Part shown: positions 24,875 through 37,544 of the stretch, one piece after another
Numbering within the stretch: position 1 is the stretch's first letter
Layout: every line of letters begins with the position of its first letter
Assembly: GCA_963573385.1 (NCBI GenBank)
Contig: CAUYLG010051966.1
Location: forward strand, 1 to 64,000
Direction of reading: 5' to 3'
Length of the DNA stretch: 64,000 nucleotides
Origin: Cacajao melanocephalus
Taxonomy: Eukaryota; Chordata; Mammalia; Primates; Pitheciidae
Notes under the pieces: model-generated
Database searches by the model: none
Seen by the model: the letters and a program-made list of their open reading frames with translations, nothing else
What the model was told of the DNA's origin: nothing
Program-made: the position numbers and the translations under genes

Positions 24875-26995
24875 TCAAAATGGAAGAATAGGTCGTCTTA
24901 GGCTTCACCATGCTCCACAGAAAGTTCTATCAACAACTATCCACAGATACAAAACCTTCGGCAAAATCCTCCAGAACGGAGGTCCCCTGTGTGGCTTATG
25001 GAACTTTTCCACATGAAAAGGGTAGGAGAAAGGGACTTATTTTGGCTATGCCATCCTTCCTCCTCCCAGAGGTTAGCACAGTGCCACAGAGAGAGGATTC
25101 TCCAGGGACTGGGGTTTCTACAGAGGAAAAAGAAAGCCAGAGGAGGACAACCATCTTCCCTAGCATTCTGTGACACTTCCCAGAAAGCCCACTCCTATCT
25201 TACCTCACGGGGAACGCACGAGAAAATGGTACAAGACCAACTGGGATTAGGCAGAAACAAAGAAAAGAGGCGGAGTTCAAAGCAAACAGGACATAGTGTT
25301 AGCTTTGTGTACCTGTCAGCAGCAGTGCCCAGTTAATAGCCTATCTGACTTGAAGAGCTGAGCCAGTCATTCCAGAAGCGATCCAAAGTTCTACCTAGCT
25401 TAAATCCCTACACGGCCAGCCTCCAGGACCAGCCTCATGCCTTGCCCCAGAGCCTTGCATCCAGGGAGAAAGGCAATCATCACAGCAAATCCACAAAGAG
25501 CAGGGGCTCTATCTGACATATCCAAGAGTTTAAACAGCCCTCAGTCCAGCTTCAAGGCTCACCTCAACAGCCTGCCTGGACAGAAAGACAAAACTCAACT
25601 ATGCATTTCTAATGAACATAGCAGCTGCTCCCATCCATTCCAAACAGCATCCTGATCACGGCCTTTCCTGCAACCCTGTTCAACTGCCAAACTCAAATAG
25701 TAAAACTAGCCAGAGAATATACCCCTGTGGCCCAGCTCAATCATGGGCCACTGTATTGCCAGAGATCAACCAGCTGTTCTCACTGGATAGAAAAGCCCAG
25801 CCAAATGCTTCATCGAAATTGAAAGCAAAGGCAGTGGCCCAACCATCTAGAGGGCCCAAAACAAACTCTGCCTGCCCATGGCCATTAAAGTTGGCCTATG
25901 TACAATAAAAGCTAAATGAAATAGTAAAGGTCTATCCCTGCCAGACAAATAGAACACCTTAAAAACCTAAAAACACGGCTATCTCCTCAACTGCACAAAT
26001 ACCAATGCAAGAACAAGAATAACAAAGAATCAGGAAATCATAATATCCCTAAAAGAAAATAACAGAGCTCCAACAATAGACCCTAAAGAAAGGGTCAAAT
26101 TTTATAAACAGAAATACTAGAGACAATGCTAAACCGAAAAGTGCAAACAAAAAGCTTCAACATCAGGCTCTCTGAAACTGATGAATCAGTGAACTCGAAG
26201 ATAAAACATCTGAAATTATCCAACCAGAATTGCAAATAAATAAGTAAGAGTGAATAAAGCCTACAGGGAGTATGAAATATCATTAAGAGACCTAACCTAT
26301 GCATAAGAGGAATTCAAGAAGGAATAAAAGAGAAAAAACATCCAGAAAGCACTTTTAAAGGAAATAATGGCTGAAAACTTTTTTAAATTTAGGAGTAGAT
26401 GCCAACCTTCAGGTAGAGGAAGCACAGAGGTCTCCAATCAAAGTAAACCTAAAGAAGAGTTTACCAGGACACATAATCAAATTATGAAAACTCAAAGAAA
26501 AAATGCTGAGAGCAACAATAAACATTACATCCAAGGGAGTTCCAACACAACCCTCAGCAGATTTCTTAACAGAGTTTCTGCAGGGCAGGAGAGAGGAGGA
26601 TGATTTATTCAAAGTGCTGAAGGAAAAAAATGCTGTGAAACAAGAATACTTTACCCAACAAAGCTATCTTTCCAAAATGAAAGAGAAAAATCTCCAAACA
26701 AATGATAAAGGAATTCATCACTACTAGATCTGCCTTACCTGACTGGCTACAGGGAGTTCTTTAAGTTAGAACAAAAAACCACTAGTTAATGACAAAAAAA
26801 CACACAAAAAAATCACAAAACTCAATGGTGTAAGTAATACAAAGCCATATTCAGGATACGTTAGAACTCTAATGGTGGCACATAAAGCAGTTTTACTCCT
26901 AGTATGAGGGTTCCAGGGATAAAACTACTAATAATAACTATAGCTAAAATAAATTGTTAAGAAATGCATATTATAAAATGATGTAAATTCTAGTA
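24875..26995 (+). mobile_element. Old L1M 5' UTR and ORF1 region
   Basis: Begins 'tcttcaaaatggaagaataggtcgtct', as old L1M 5' UTRs do, and continues through 'ccagcctccaggaccagcctc'. At 26560-26740 comes the ORF1-side text 'agatttcttaacagagtttctgcagggcaggag', 'caacaaagctatctttccaaaatgaaag'. Frames are broken. ORF2's first part is missing before the younger L1 at 27006. Confidence 0.75.
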
Positions 26996-27005
26996 TCAAA
27001 AACAT

Positions 27006-28676
27006 AACATGAGGGCAATAAAAGGACACAAACAGATGGAAAAACATTCCATGCTCATGGTTAGGAAGAATCAATATCGTGAAAATGGCCATATTGTCCA
27101 AAGTAATTTATAGATTCAGTGTGATTTCCATGAAACTACCATTGACATTCTTCACAGAATTAGAAAAAACAACTTTAAATTTCATATGGAACAACAACAA
27201 AAGCCCATATACCCAAGACAATCCTAAGCAAAGAGAACAAAGCTGGAAGCATCATGCTACTTGACTTCAAAGTATACTACAAGGCTACAGTAACAACAGC
27301 AGCATGGTACTGGTACCAAAACAGAGATATAGACCAATGGAATGGAACAGAGGCCTCTGAAATAACACCACACATCTACAACCATCTGATCTTTGACAAT
27401 CCTGACAAAAACAAGCAATGGGGAAAGGATTCCCTATTTAATAAATGCTGTTGTGAAAACTGGCTAGCCATATGCAGAAAGCTGAAACTGGATCCCTTCC
27501 TTATACCTTATACAAAAATTAACTCAAGATGAATTAAAGATTTTAACGTAAGACTTAACACTATAAAAACCCTAGAAGAAAACCTAGGAAACACCATTCA
27601 GGACATAGGCATGGGCAAAGACTTCATAACTAAAACACCAAAAGCAATGGCAACAAAAGACAAAATAGACAAATGGGATCTAATTAAACAGCTTCTGCAC
27701 AGCAAAAGAATGTATCATCACAGTGAACAGGCAACCTACAGAATGGGAGAAAATTTTTGCAATCTATCCAACTGACAAAGGGCTAATATCCAGAATCTAC
27801 AAACAAGTTAAACAAATATACAAGAAAAAACAACCCCATCAAAATTGGGCAAAGGATATGAACAGACACTTCTCAAACGATGATATTTATCAGCCAACGA
27901 ACGTGAAAAAATGCTTATCATCATTGGTCATCAGAGAAATGCAAATCAAAACCACAAGATACCATCTCATGCCAGTTAGAATGGTGATCATTAAAAAGTC
28001 AGGAAACAACAGATGCTGGAGAGGATGTGGAGAAATGCCAACGCTTTACACTGTTGGTGGGAGTGTAAATTAGTTCAAACATTGTGGAAGACAGAGTGGC
28101 AATTCTTCAAGGATCTAGAATTAGAAATACCATTTGACTCAACAATCCTATTACTGGGTATATACCCAAAGGATTACAAATCATTCTACTATAAAGACAC
28201 ATGTATGTGTATGTTTATTGAGGCACTGTTCACAATAACAAAGACTTGGAATCAACCCAAATGTCCAACAGTGATAGACTGGATAAAGAAAGTGTGGCAC
28301 ATATACGCCACGGAATACTATGCAGCCATAAAAAAGGGTGAGTTCATGTCCTTTGCAGGGACATTGATGAAGCCAGAAACCATCACTCTCATCAAACTAA
28401 CACAGGAACAGAAAACCAAGTATCACATGTTGTCACTCCTAAGTGGGAGCTGAACAGTGATAACATGTGGACACAGGGAGGGGAACATCACACACCAGGG
28501 CCAGTTGGGTGTTGGGGGCTAGGGGAGGGATAACATTAGGAGAAATACCTAACATAGATGACTGGTTGATGGGTGCAGCAAACCACCACGGCTCATGTAT
28601 ACCTAAGTAACAAAGCTGCACGTTCTTCACAGGTATCCCAGAACTTAAATTAAAAAAAAAAAAAAAAAAAAAAAAG
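27006..28676 (+). mobile_element. 5'-truncated L1 (L1PA-type) inserted in old L1M
   Basis: The last 1.67 kb of a primate L1: ORF2 C-terminal part, then a 3' UTR and an A-rich tail at 28650-28675. ORF2 is split over several frames (27079-27264, 27254-27532, 27723-28073, 28013-28453). A frame break falls in the Cys-rich tail (RCWRGCGEM in one frame, LHCWWECK in the next). It cannot encode active ORF2p. It divides the surrounding L1M sequence. Confidence 0.9.
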
Positions 28677-28684
28677 TAGACACA

Positions 28685-30060
28685 ATGACCAGTAGAAAAG
28701 AAGAGAGAGCCCAGAAATAAAACACCAATTGACTCCTGAGAAAGGTATCAAGAACATATAATGGGGAAAGGACTGTCTCTTCAATAAATGGTGCTGGGTG
28801 AATCAGATATCCCTATGTAGAAGAATAAACTGGACCCTTACTCTTACCCTATATACAAAAATCAGCTCAAAATGGATTACAGACTCAGATTGAAGACCAG
28901 CTGCTATAAAACCACTAGCAGAAAACACAGAGGGAAAACTACATGACACTGGTCTGGGTAATACCTTTTTAGATTTGACCTCAAAAGTGCAGTAACAGAA
29001 ACTAAAGTAGACAAATAGAGTTGCATCAAAAGATAAAATTTCTGCACAACACAGGGGAAACAAGAGAGTGAAGAGACGAGCTACAGACCGAGAGAAAACA
29101 TGCACAAGCCATACATCTGCTAAGGTGCTAACATACAAAACACATAAGGAACTCAACAGCACTGCAGAAAGAAAACAGTCCGATTTAAATATGAACAAGG
29201 AACTTGAATGGACATTTCTCAAAAGAAGACACACAAACAGCCAACAGATACGTGAAAAGATGCTCATCACCAGGGACATACAAATTACAACCACAATGAG
29301 CTATCACCTCACATCTGTCAGGGTGGCTATTATCTTTTTATTTTAATTGATTAATTTACTTTTTTAGTCTGCTTTAGGCTTTGTTTTTACTGCAGGAAGG
29401 GTGGTTATTATCAAAAAAGATAACAAACCTTGGCAAGCGTGTGGAGAAAAGGGAACTCCTGAGCACTGTTGGTGAAATGTAAATTAGTATGACTATTATG
29501 GAAAGTATATGGAGGCTCCTTAAAAAATTAAAACCAGAATTACCATATGATCCAGAAATCCCACTTCTGGGTATTTACCGGTAAGATCTGAAGTCAACAC
29601 ATTGAAGAGATATCTGCACTCTCATGTTCGCTGAAGCACTATTCACAGTACTCAAGTTACAGAATCAATCTAGGTGTCCATCAAAGATAAAAGGATAAAG
29701 AAAATGTGTACAGATACACAAAGGCAATGTACTCAGCCTAAGAAAAGAAAAAAAAAACCTGATTTGTAACAACATGGATGGACTTGAAAAGCATTATGCT
29801 ATGTGAAATAAACCAGACACAGGAAGACAAATACCACATGGTCTCATAGATACAGAATCTGCAACAACAAAATACAAAGAAGCAGAGAGTAGAATGGTGG
29901 TTACCGAGACTGAGAAGCTGTACAGATGGGGAGACGATGGTCAAAAGGTACAAAACCTCCACTAGACAGAGAGATTTTTTTCTTTGACATATAATGCATA
30001 GCATGGTGAATATGTAAAGAACAATGTATACTTCAAAATCACCAAGAGAGTATACATTTC
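28685..30060 (+). mobile_element. Old L1M, continuation of ORF2 and 3' end
   Basis: 'ttcaataaatggtgctgggtgaatcag', 'gctcaaaatggattacagactcag', 'gttggtgaaatgtaaattagtatgac', 'atcccacttctgggtatttaccg' and 'atgtgaaataaaccagacacaggaag' are ORF2 end and 3' UTR. Diverged more than the L1 at 27006, and interrupted at 29335-29398 by a short insertion. Confidence 0.85.
29321..29412 (-). mobile_element. 64-bp insertion with 14-bp target duplication inside L1M
   Basis: GGGTGGCTATTATC at 29321-29334 recurs as GGGTGGTTATTATC at 29399-29412, and removing 29335-29398 restores the L1 reading text. The inserted 64 bp begin with a T-rich run (ttttta), as expected for a retroposed A-tailed RNA in antisense orientation. 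Source not identified. Confidence 0.7.
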
Positions 30061-30440
30061 AAATATTCTCACCACAAAAAAATAAGTCTTTGAGATGATG
30101 GACAATTTTAACTAGCTTAATTATTCCACATTATATTCATAAATTACAATATCACTTTTCACCCCATAAACATACAACTATAATTTACCAGTTTACAATT
30201 TAAAAATTAAAATTTAAAAAGAATGTTAAACTGAGATAGTTCAAAACCTGAGAAAAGTTCACTGATTTTGCAATTTCCAGGCCACTGATAACTATCATTA
30301 GTAAAATTTGCTAGGTACTGTGGACTGAAGTCAGACTTCAGGTTACCAGATTTTTCATGCTGCATTTTCCCACATACCATGTAGGTATTAATATATTTGC
30401 TCCTCTACCGTTTCAGAATGTGCCCACAGAAGAAGTCAGG
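30060..30440. other. Intron DNA, nothing recognised
   Basis: AT-rich sequence after the L1M end. No element named. Confidence 0.4.
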
Positions 30441-30444
30441 AAAT

Positions 30445-30606
30445 AGGAAGGGAGGGAGGGAAGGAGGAAAAAAAAGAGAGAGGGAAGAAAAGAGGAAGGG
30501 AAGGAGCAAAGGAAGGAGGGAGGAGGGAGGAAAGGAAGGAGGAAAAGAGAAAGGGAAGCAAGGGAGGCTAGGAGAGGAGGAGGAAAGAAAGAAGGGAGGG
30601 AGGGAA
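30445..30606 (+). repeat. Purine-rich (GGAA/GGGA) tract
   Basis: Nearly all A and G for 162 bp. The plus strand is pure purine at 30445-30506, 30508-30558 and 30570-30606, with several GGGAGGGAGGG clusters. Such tracts can form triplex or G-quadruplex structures, and GGAA repeats are ETS-type sites. Confidence 0.95.
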
Positions 30607-30709
30607 TAAGGCTTAAACCTGCATTTGCACAGGGCTGACGTCACCAGTGTCCATAACCCCTAAGGGTGCAAAGGGAGAGGGGCCAACTGCTGTTAGTCTC
30701 CCACCTTAC

Positions 30710-30782
30710 CTCGTGGGAACTGAAAATCAGACGACTAACGCTGGCGGAGCTCTGTAAACAGGCTGATACATAATGCATTTTT
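30710..30782 (-). other. Exon-like segment, possible cryptic or alternative exon
   Basis: 73 nt between a good acceptor (TTATTTCTTCACTTTAG) and a near-consensus donor (GAG|GTAAGG). Only one frame is open: after one base it reads KMHYVSACLQSSASVSRLIF and then SSHE. Four CpGs remain. The phase does not fit direct joining to the exon at 19562, because it ends at phase 0 where phase 1 is needed. So it is a chance pair, an alternative exon, or it needs another exon in between. One open frame of 24 codons is weak evidence. Confidence 0.25.
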
Positions 30783-30898
30783 CTAAAGTGAAGAAATAAA
30801 TCTACAAAGAAGCAAAGCAAGTCAAGGTAGAAACCTGTGGTCTGGAGGGGGGAGAAATTAACACTTCCCTATCTCCCTACTTTTATTCTTCTTCGCAG

Positions 30899-31054
30899 AC
30901 GAGTCAGGATCAAGACAAGATATTCCACCTCCAAAGAGATGGAATGAAGTTCAAGGAGGCCGCCAAGGCTGCGTTCACCGGAGTTAAGACTTTCCAAGAG
31001 ATCAAAGTGTCAGCGGAGACGAGTGTGTGGCTCTCTGTCCTCATCTTCCACTAA
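30899..31054 (+). other. Plus-strand open frame behind an acceptor-like site
   Basis: After TTTTATTCTTCTTCGCAG the plus strand stays open for 51 codons to TAA at 31052. It includes IFHLQRDGMKFKEAAKAAFT, a Lys/Ala-rich helix-like peptide, and has more CpG than nearby intron. No family recognised, and no poly(A) signal close by. Possible terminal exon of an antisense transcript, or chance. Confidence 0.2.
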
Positions 31055-31059
31055 GAAGG

Positions 31060-33880
31060 CTGGTGACAAGACGGCACAGCCAGAGGCCTGACCCCTGGGA
31101 AACGCTAAGCCATTCCTTTTTTAATGTTTTCCTCCTCCTCTTCTCTCTCCTCTCATCCAGACCCAGTCTAAGGTGCAGCACTTACCTGTGGCTTAGATCA
31201 GCTCTGTTTTAGACTACTGGGAAAATGTATGGCCTTTTTTTTTTTTAAAAAATGACTCTTGCCTCTTCTACTTCTCTAGCTGATACACATCTACTTGAAA
31301 GGGCAAGGAAAGCTTTCTTACATGAACGTATCAACATCCAAGACTGAAGTTCAAACACTGAGGTAAATACACAGGGAATGCCAAAGCCACCTATGTCTCC
31401 AGGATAGTAGGTAGGTACAGGAAATAGAGAAACGTGTACCTCGGCATAAGGAAAAGGGCTTCTGCACCCTGCATGCCTGCCATCTCTCTGAGATGCTGCT
31501 GGGATGCATCTGGGGCAGCGTGTGAGTGCTTCCCAGTCCTCTGGTCAAACGCTACAATAATTTCTTAATATTCCATCCCAACATCTCTAAAAGAAACCAG
31601 AATTCATTAATTCAAAGAACCCAAGAATTATTTTGCATTAATTATGACCAACTCCTAAAAAAAATATCCAAGACCTATGTTGTATTAATCATAAGCAAAT
31701 CCCTAAAGGAGTCTCTCCGTAAAAGTTATTTTCAAGTGTTTAATGTTCTGAGAATATTAATATACATGAACCGTCCCAACTCCAATCACTGCGTTCTTCT
31801 TATTAGTTTCTCACAGTCTGCTGGAGTGAGAGCTAATATAAGCATATACTTCGAATTTCCAAGCTTTGGAAAGTGCTTTATATTTCATCTTTAGTGATTT
31901 GAAAATACAACACTCTAAATCAAATGTAACCTTCCTATACAGAGGCTTTCTTCTGCCTAATGTTACATTTACATTATGCAGACCTGTGGTCACTTACAAT
32001 AGGGTTCGTTAAAATCAACCTAAACACACTATCTGGAAAAGATGTTTAAAAGCATTTGTAAATTCAATGTGGGGACGTCATTCTTTCCCAAACCGATCAA
32101 TGCTTAACCACTAAAACCAGAAGTCACTTTAAATCACTTAAGTTAAAGTTCGTTTTTAAACTGAAAAACTTGGAGGGTGAAAGTGGCAATGCTGTCCTGG
32201 ACGCACTGACAGGTTACAAACGGAAGGATCTGTCAACTCTGCGGTCCTGAATGATGGCGCACCCAAGGGTATGCAGTCCCTTCTGGCCAAAGGTTAACAA
32301 GCAGCCACTCACCTACAGGGTGGCCCCACATGACAATATGACCAAACATCTCTGAGGTTAAACATTTCTGAACCATCTCAGTGTAGGATCTGCCTCTGCT
32401 ATTTTAGCCGTGTTACGCATGGGCCTAACATGTCACGTAGGTTGGCATTAGTGACCACGTAGGTGTCTACACTGTGCTTGTCACCAGGCCAATGCCTCTC
32501 CCCAGCTCTGATCCTCCTCCGGCATTTGTACTCCCAACTCTGCAGTCCCTTTAGCCTAGAGCTTTGGGTTTGGCTACTTTACCTGAAATCCTCACCCTCA
32601 TCCATGGGTCCAAGCTCCAGGGCTCATCAGAGTTTGCCCTTCCCTGGTCAGGGGAGGGACATCAAACACGTTTAGGCCCATGAGTATGACTAGCTAATTC
32701 ACAATTCTGGGCTTTACTGAAGTAAAGTAACCCATCAAACTCTACAATCTGGAAGAACCTGAAGAATCTCACACTGAGACTTCTCACATGTGGCAGAAGC
32801 TAATGTTTCAACAAAATGTTCTCTTTCGAAAATCCAGAAAGACGCTGTATTCATTACTTTCATTGTGAATTACTTTCCTAGGAAAACTTTGTATATGAGA
32901 GTATCTTAAACGGGCCCCGCCCCCTTCTGAGCCCACAATGGTCTCTGGATCCTCCTATGACTGGCATAGACCTTTGTGTTGAATTATTCCAAGCATATAA
33001 TTTATTCTGGTAGCCTGTCCCAGGGGGCTGCCATGCCCTTTTCTGGTTTAGGCAAAAATCCTGAATTTTGCTGCATGGCCAAAAAGAAGTCCAAGTTACA
33101 TATTGAGAGTGAAAATTTTCAGACAGAATGAACTCCATTATAAAATCCCTGAAAGAAGTTTAACACTTAAGGGATTTCTGCACTGAAGATACACTCATTT
33201 TGACTACTCAGAGATAGCTCAAGCGGCTTAGGATTAATTTAAACAAACATACCTGGAAGAATCTTTGTGAAAATACAGCAAGTAGGAGTGGCCACTAATT
33301 TCATACTCAAAACGTATGATACAATGTTATTTATGGCTAATTCAAAAACTAAATTCTGTTAACTCAAAGGTATATAAACTTACTTTCCAATTACCTCCAG
33401 GTAATAAGATGGTTAAGGAATGATTGATCATATGTAGAGAAGAAAATCCTCCTGGGGTGAGGCGATCCTTCATCACCAACTCAGCCCTGGGCCTACCCCC
33501 CAAAGCCTGTAAGCCTTATCAATTCGATTTCGACTTTAATTCAGTACGTACTCAATTAAGAAGAGATTTTTGCAAGCTGGGCAATGAGCTGGAGCACATC
33601 CTCTAGAGCGCAACACCTCAGAAAATCTTCAGCCCTTCTTTTTCCTCCCCTGTCATCTACCTCTGAGATGGTAAGTAAACATTCAGGAGAAAAGCAGCAT
33701 CACTCTTTTATTCACTGGTTCATCTGCAATATGCTAAGCATTTGTAACGTAACTTTTACAATGCCGGCCTGAAGGAAGAGTCCCTTCCCAGCACATATAA
33801 ATATACTGGAATATGAACTGGAGCACAGGATAGAGCACGAGTTGGTGCTGCTGGTCAGAGAAGATGATGATCAACGGGAA
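31060..33880. other. Intron DNA, no repeat recognised
   Basis: About 2.8 kb that I cannot assign to a repeat family. A donor-like site at 31195 (CACAG|GTAAGT, minus) has stops in all frames upstream. One at 32313 (GTAG|GTGAGT, minus) follows an open frame with the right phase for the 19562 exon but a poor acceptor. Confidence 0.4.
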
Positions 33881-34190
33881 GGCAGGGAAAGTTCTTGTGG
33901 GAAGGAGGAACGTGAAGGGGACTTTGCAGGCCACCTGGATTGGACAGGTAGAACGGAGGAAGAAAGGCAAGCCAGGCTTGGTCAGTAAACAATGAGAAAG
34001 GCTCACAGTTGGGATTTGAACATGCTGTGTTTGGGCAGTTGTGGGAAGACTAGAAGCCAGGGCCTGTGAAAAACAGCGGTGAGAGGCAGGGCAGAATTGC
34101 AGAGAGACGTGGTGTGCAGATTCTACGACTCCTAAAGGACAGGAGACCCTAGATTTTATCCTGCAGGCAATGCAATGTGGCAACAGTTTC
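33880..34190 (+). mobile_element. Possible L2 remnant
   Basis: 'gaggaacgtgaaggggactttgcaggccacctgg', 'ttgggaaga', 'gagaccctagattttatcctgcaggcaatg' loosely follow L2 order. Weak. Confidence 0.35.
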
Positions 34191-34734
34191 TCCCACTGTT
34201 TTTTTTATTATAAACGCAATATATATTCATTATAGACAAATTCCTATTTTTAATTTTTCCTTATACTCTACAAAATTCAGATAATACCAATGTGTATATT
34301 TGCATGTAAAAGTATTATACAGACAATGAAAAGTTCATGGACATCCTATTTCCTCAAAATGCACCATATGTAAAAGTTTGCTATAGAGTGTAAGTATATG
34401 AAATACTTGTAAATACACAGATATATTACACATGGGATATATCCTATCACTTTTTTCACTGAAGAATACAGCTGACTCCTGAGCAACATGGGTTCGAACT
34501 ACACCCACTTGAATGCAGATTTTCTCCTGCTCTGCCCCCCGAGACAGTAAAACCAACCCCTCCTCTTCCCAGGCCTCCTCAGTCTCCTCATTGGGAAAAC
34601 AAAAATGAAGACCTGTAGGATGATCCACTTCTACTTAACGAATATATCTTCTCTTCCTTGTGATTTTCTTAATAACATTTTTCTGCAGCTTTATTGTATT
34701 GCATTCTCCAGTTCTATTGTAAGAATATAGTATA

Positions 34735-35103
34735 TGTATTAGTTCGTTCTCACACTGCTAATAAAGACATACCCAAGACTGGGTAATTCGTAAAGGAAAC
34801 AGGTTTCATTCACTCCTAGTTCCACAAGGCTGGGGCGGCCTCAGGACACATACAATCTTGGCAGAAGGGGAAGCAAACACATCCTCCTTCACACGGCAGC
34901 AGCGGGAAGCGCGGAGTGAAGGGGGTAAGGCCTCGGGTAAAACCATCAGATCTCGTGAGAACTCACTATCGTGAGAACAGCCTGGAGATAACCGCCCCCC
35001 CTGATTCAACTGCCTCCCACCAGGTCCCTCCCGCGACATGTGGGGATTATGGGAGCTACCGTTTAAGATGAGATTTGGGTGAGGACACAGCCAAACCGTA
35101 TCA
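34735..35103 (-). mobile_element. Solo LTR of THE1/MST type, antisense
   Basis: Reverse complement of a MaLR LTR: starts 'tgtattagttcgttctcacactgct' and ends 'gatttgggtgaggacacagccaaaccgtatca'. About 369 bp. The flanks are GTATA (34730-34734) and GTGTA (35104-35108), a slightly decayed 5-bp target duplication. No internal retroviral genes. Confidence 0.88.
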
Positions 35104-35424
35104 GTGTATGATACAGAAAACAGACAAATGTATGCTATTCAACAGTGTTATGTTGTCAGTAAGGCTTCCAATCAACAGCAGGCTGTTAGTAGTTAGGTTT
35201 TTGGGTGGTCAAAAGTGTCATGAAGGCATTTTCTCTGCGGGGTGCTGGCACGCCTAACCCCCACAGCGTTCAGGGGTCGACTATGTAGGAGAGACGTATT
35301 ACCACATTTTTAACATATAACTCGTTGTTTTAATTTAAACTGCAGTGTCCTGTTCTAAAAATACAAACCCTTAATATCATTAACAATGCCTAGGCAGGGA
35401 AACAGTGAAGTTCAGGTGTTGGAG

Positions 35425-36221
<797 letters not shown>

Positions 36222-36222
<1 letters not shown>

Positions 36223-36770
36223 TTACCACCTAGTTACTGTGCAGCGGCCATTCAACGCGTTCTAACGTTGAAAGCTGGGAGTGCAGTGATGACGTCTTAT
36301 TTCAAGGACAGTGGAGCCAGAAGCTGGGTTACAAGTATAAAAAAGCAAGCTATCACCCGAGAGGAGGAACTTGGGGGTAAGGGCCTTTAGGTATCAAATT
36401 TGGGTACTCAGTTTCAGCCCTACCTGGGACATAAAAATGGTTCTTGCCTAAATGAAGACATTCCCCTTTTCACTTGGCTACGGTGAGTTAAGTTTCTGCT
36501 ATGAGCAGCTAAGAGTCCTAAGCAACACGATGACTGGAAGTTTTGTTTTAAATCTTCTAGATTAGCAGTCTCCAGTTGTCAAAAGACAAGTTACCTTCTC
36601 GACGTCATACATTTTTCCTCCCTTTTCCCTTTCTTTCAATCTATTTGTTCAGAGTTAGAAGTCTTACAGCAGTCCCAGGCTACCTTCCTCTCTCTGCAGA
36701 GACAAGGACTTTCAATTCCTTTTTAAAAAAAATTGAGGTCACAGAGAGCTTTACATAGTTTATTTTGTTG
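36222..36770. other. Intron DNA, nothing recognised
   Basis: No repeat or exon seen between the LTR and the next L1 fragment. Confidence 0.4.
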
Positions 36771-36774
36771 TTTT

Positions 36775-37195
36775 GTTCAGATTTTTTTTGTTGTTTAATT
36801 TTTGTGAGAATGTAGTAGGTGTAAGGTGTATATATTTATAAGGGATATGAGATATTTTGGTACAGCACGTGATATGTAATAATCACATCAGGGTGAATGG
36901 GGTAGCCATCACCTCAAGCATTTATCCTTTGTGCTTATGACTCATCTAATCATACTTTTAGTTATTTTTAAATGTACAATTAAATTAGTATTGACGACAG
37001 TCACCCTGTTGTGCTAGCAAATGCCAGATCTTATTCATTCTTTCTCTTTTTGTGTACCTGTGAACACCCCCAGTTTTGCCCTCCCCCCCACTACCCTTCC
37101 CAGTCTCTGGCAGTAATAACATTCCACTCCAGCTCCGTCATTTCAACTGCTTAATTTTTAGCTCCCACAAATAAGTGAGAATATGTGAGGGTTCA
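36775..37195 (-). mobile_element. L1 3' end, antisense
   Basis: 'gtgaatggggtagccatcacctcaagcatttatcctttgtg', 'acagtcaccctgttgtgct' and 'tcccacaaataagtgagaatatgtg' are the reverse complement of the L1 (L1PB/L1MA-type) 3' UTR. Confidence 0.85.
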
Positions 37196-37544
37196 CTTAT
37201 TTTACTTATTTTATTTGCCTCCCCATCTCCTTAAATAACACGTTTGCTCTGCTACTTCAAGATTTTTTGAGTTTTAGGCATTATCTACTGAGTTCCTACC
37301 ATGGAATATGCAGACGAAGCTCTGTTTCCCCATCCCCATCTCATAGGCATACTATTTCCACCCCCACACCTCCCGCACAGATACCTCTTACTTTTGCTCA
37401 GATTGATATTCAGTGATTACATTGCTATGATTTTATGAACATTATTCCCAAGTAAATAATATGGAAAATAAGGATTATCCTTTCCTGAGCAACTTTCTGT
37501 GTTCCCTGGAGTTAATAGTTTAGAAGATTCGATTCTCACTTAAA

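Noticed and set aside
25204..25320. Donor CCGTGAG|GTAAGA on the minus strand
   Set aside because: It lies in antisense L1M 5' UTR sequence, and the phase needed for the 19562 exon meets a TGA directly before the junction.
28803..29294. 163-codon minus-strand ORF, the longest in the window
   Set aside because: It is the antisense of L1M ORF2 sequence; no start context, splice sites or family match.
30397..30644. Lys/Arg/Glu-rich and Ser/Phe/Leu-rich ORFs
   Set aside because: Both strands of the purine tract read as low-complexity frames; composition explains them.
31195..31260. Perfect-looking donor CACAG|GTAAGT on the minus strand
   Set aside because: All three frames upstream carry stops within about 30 nt and no sound acceptor fits; a chance site. 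It also shows that isolated good donors occur here by chance, which lowers trust in the 30710 candidate.
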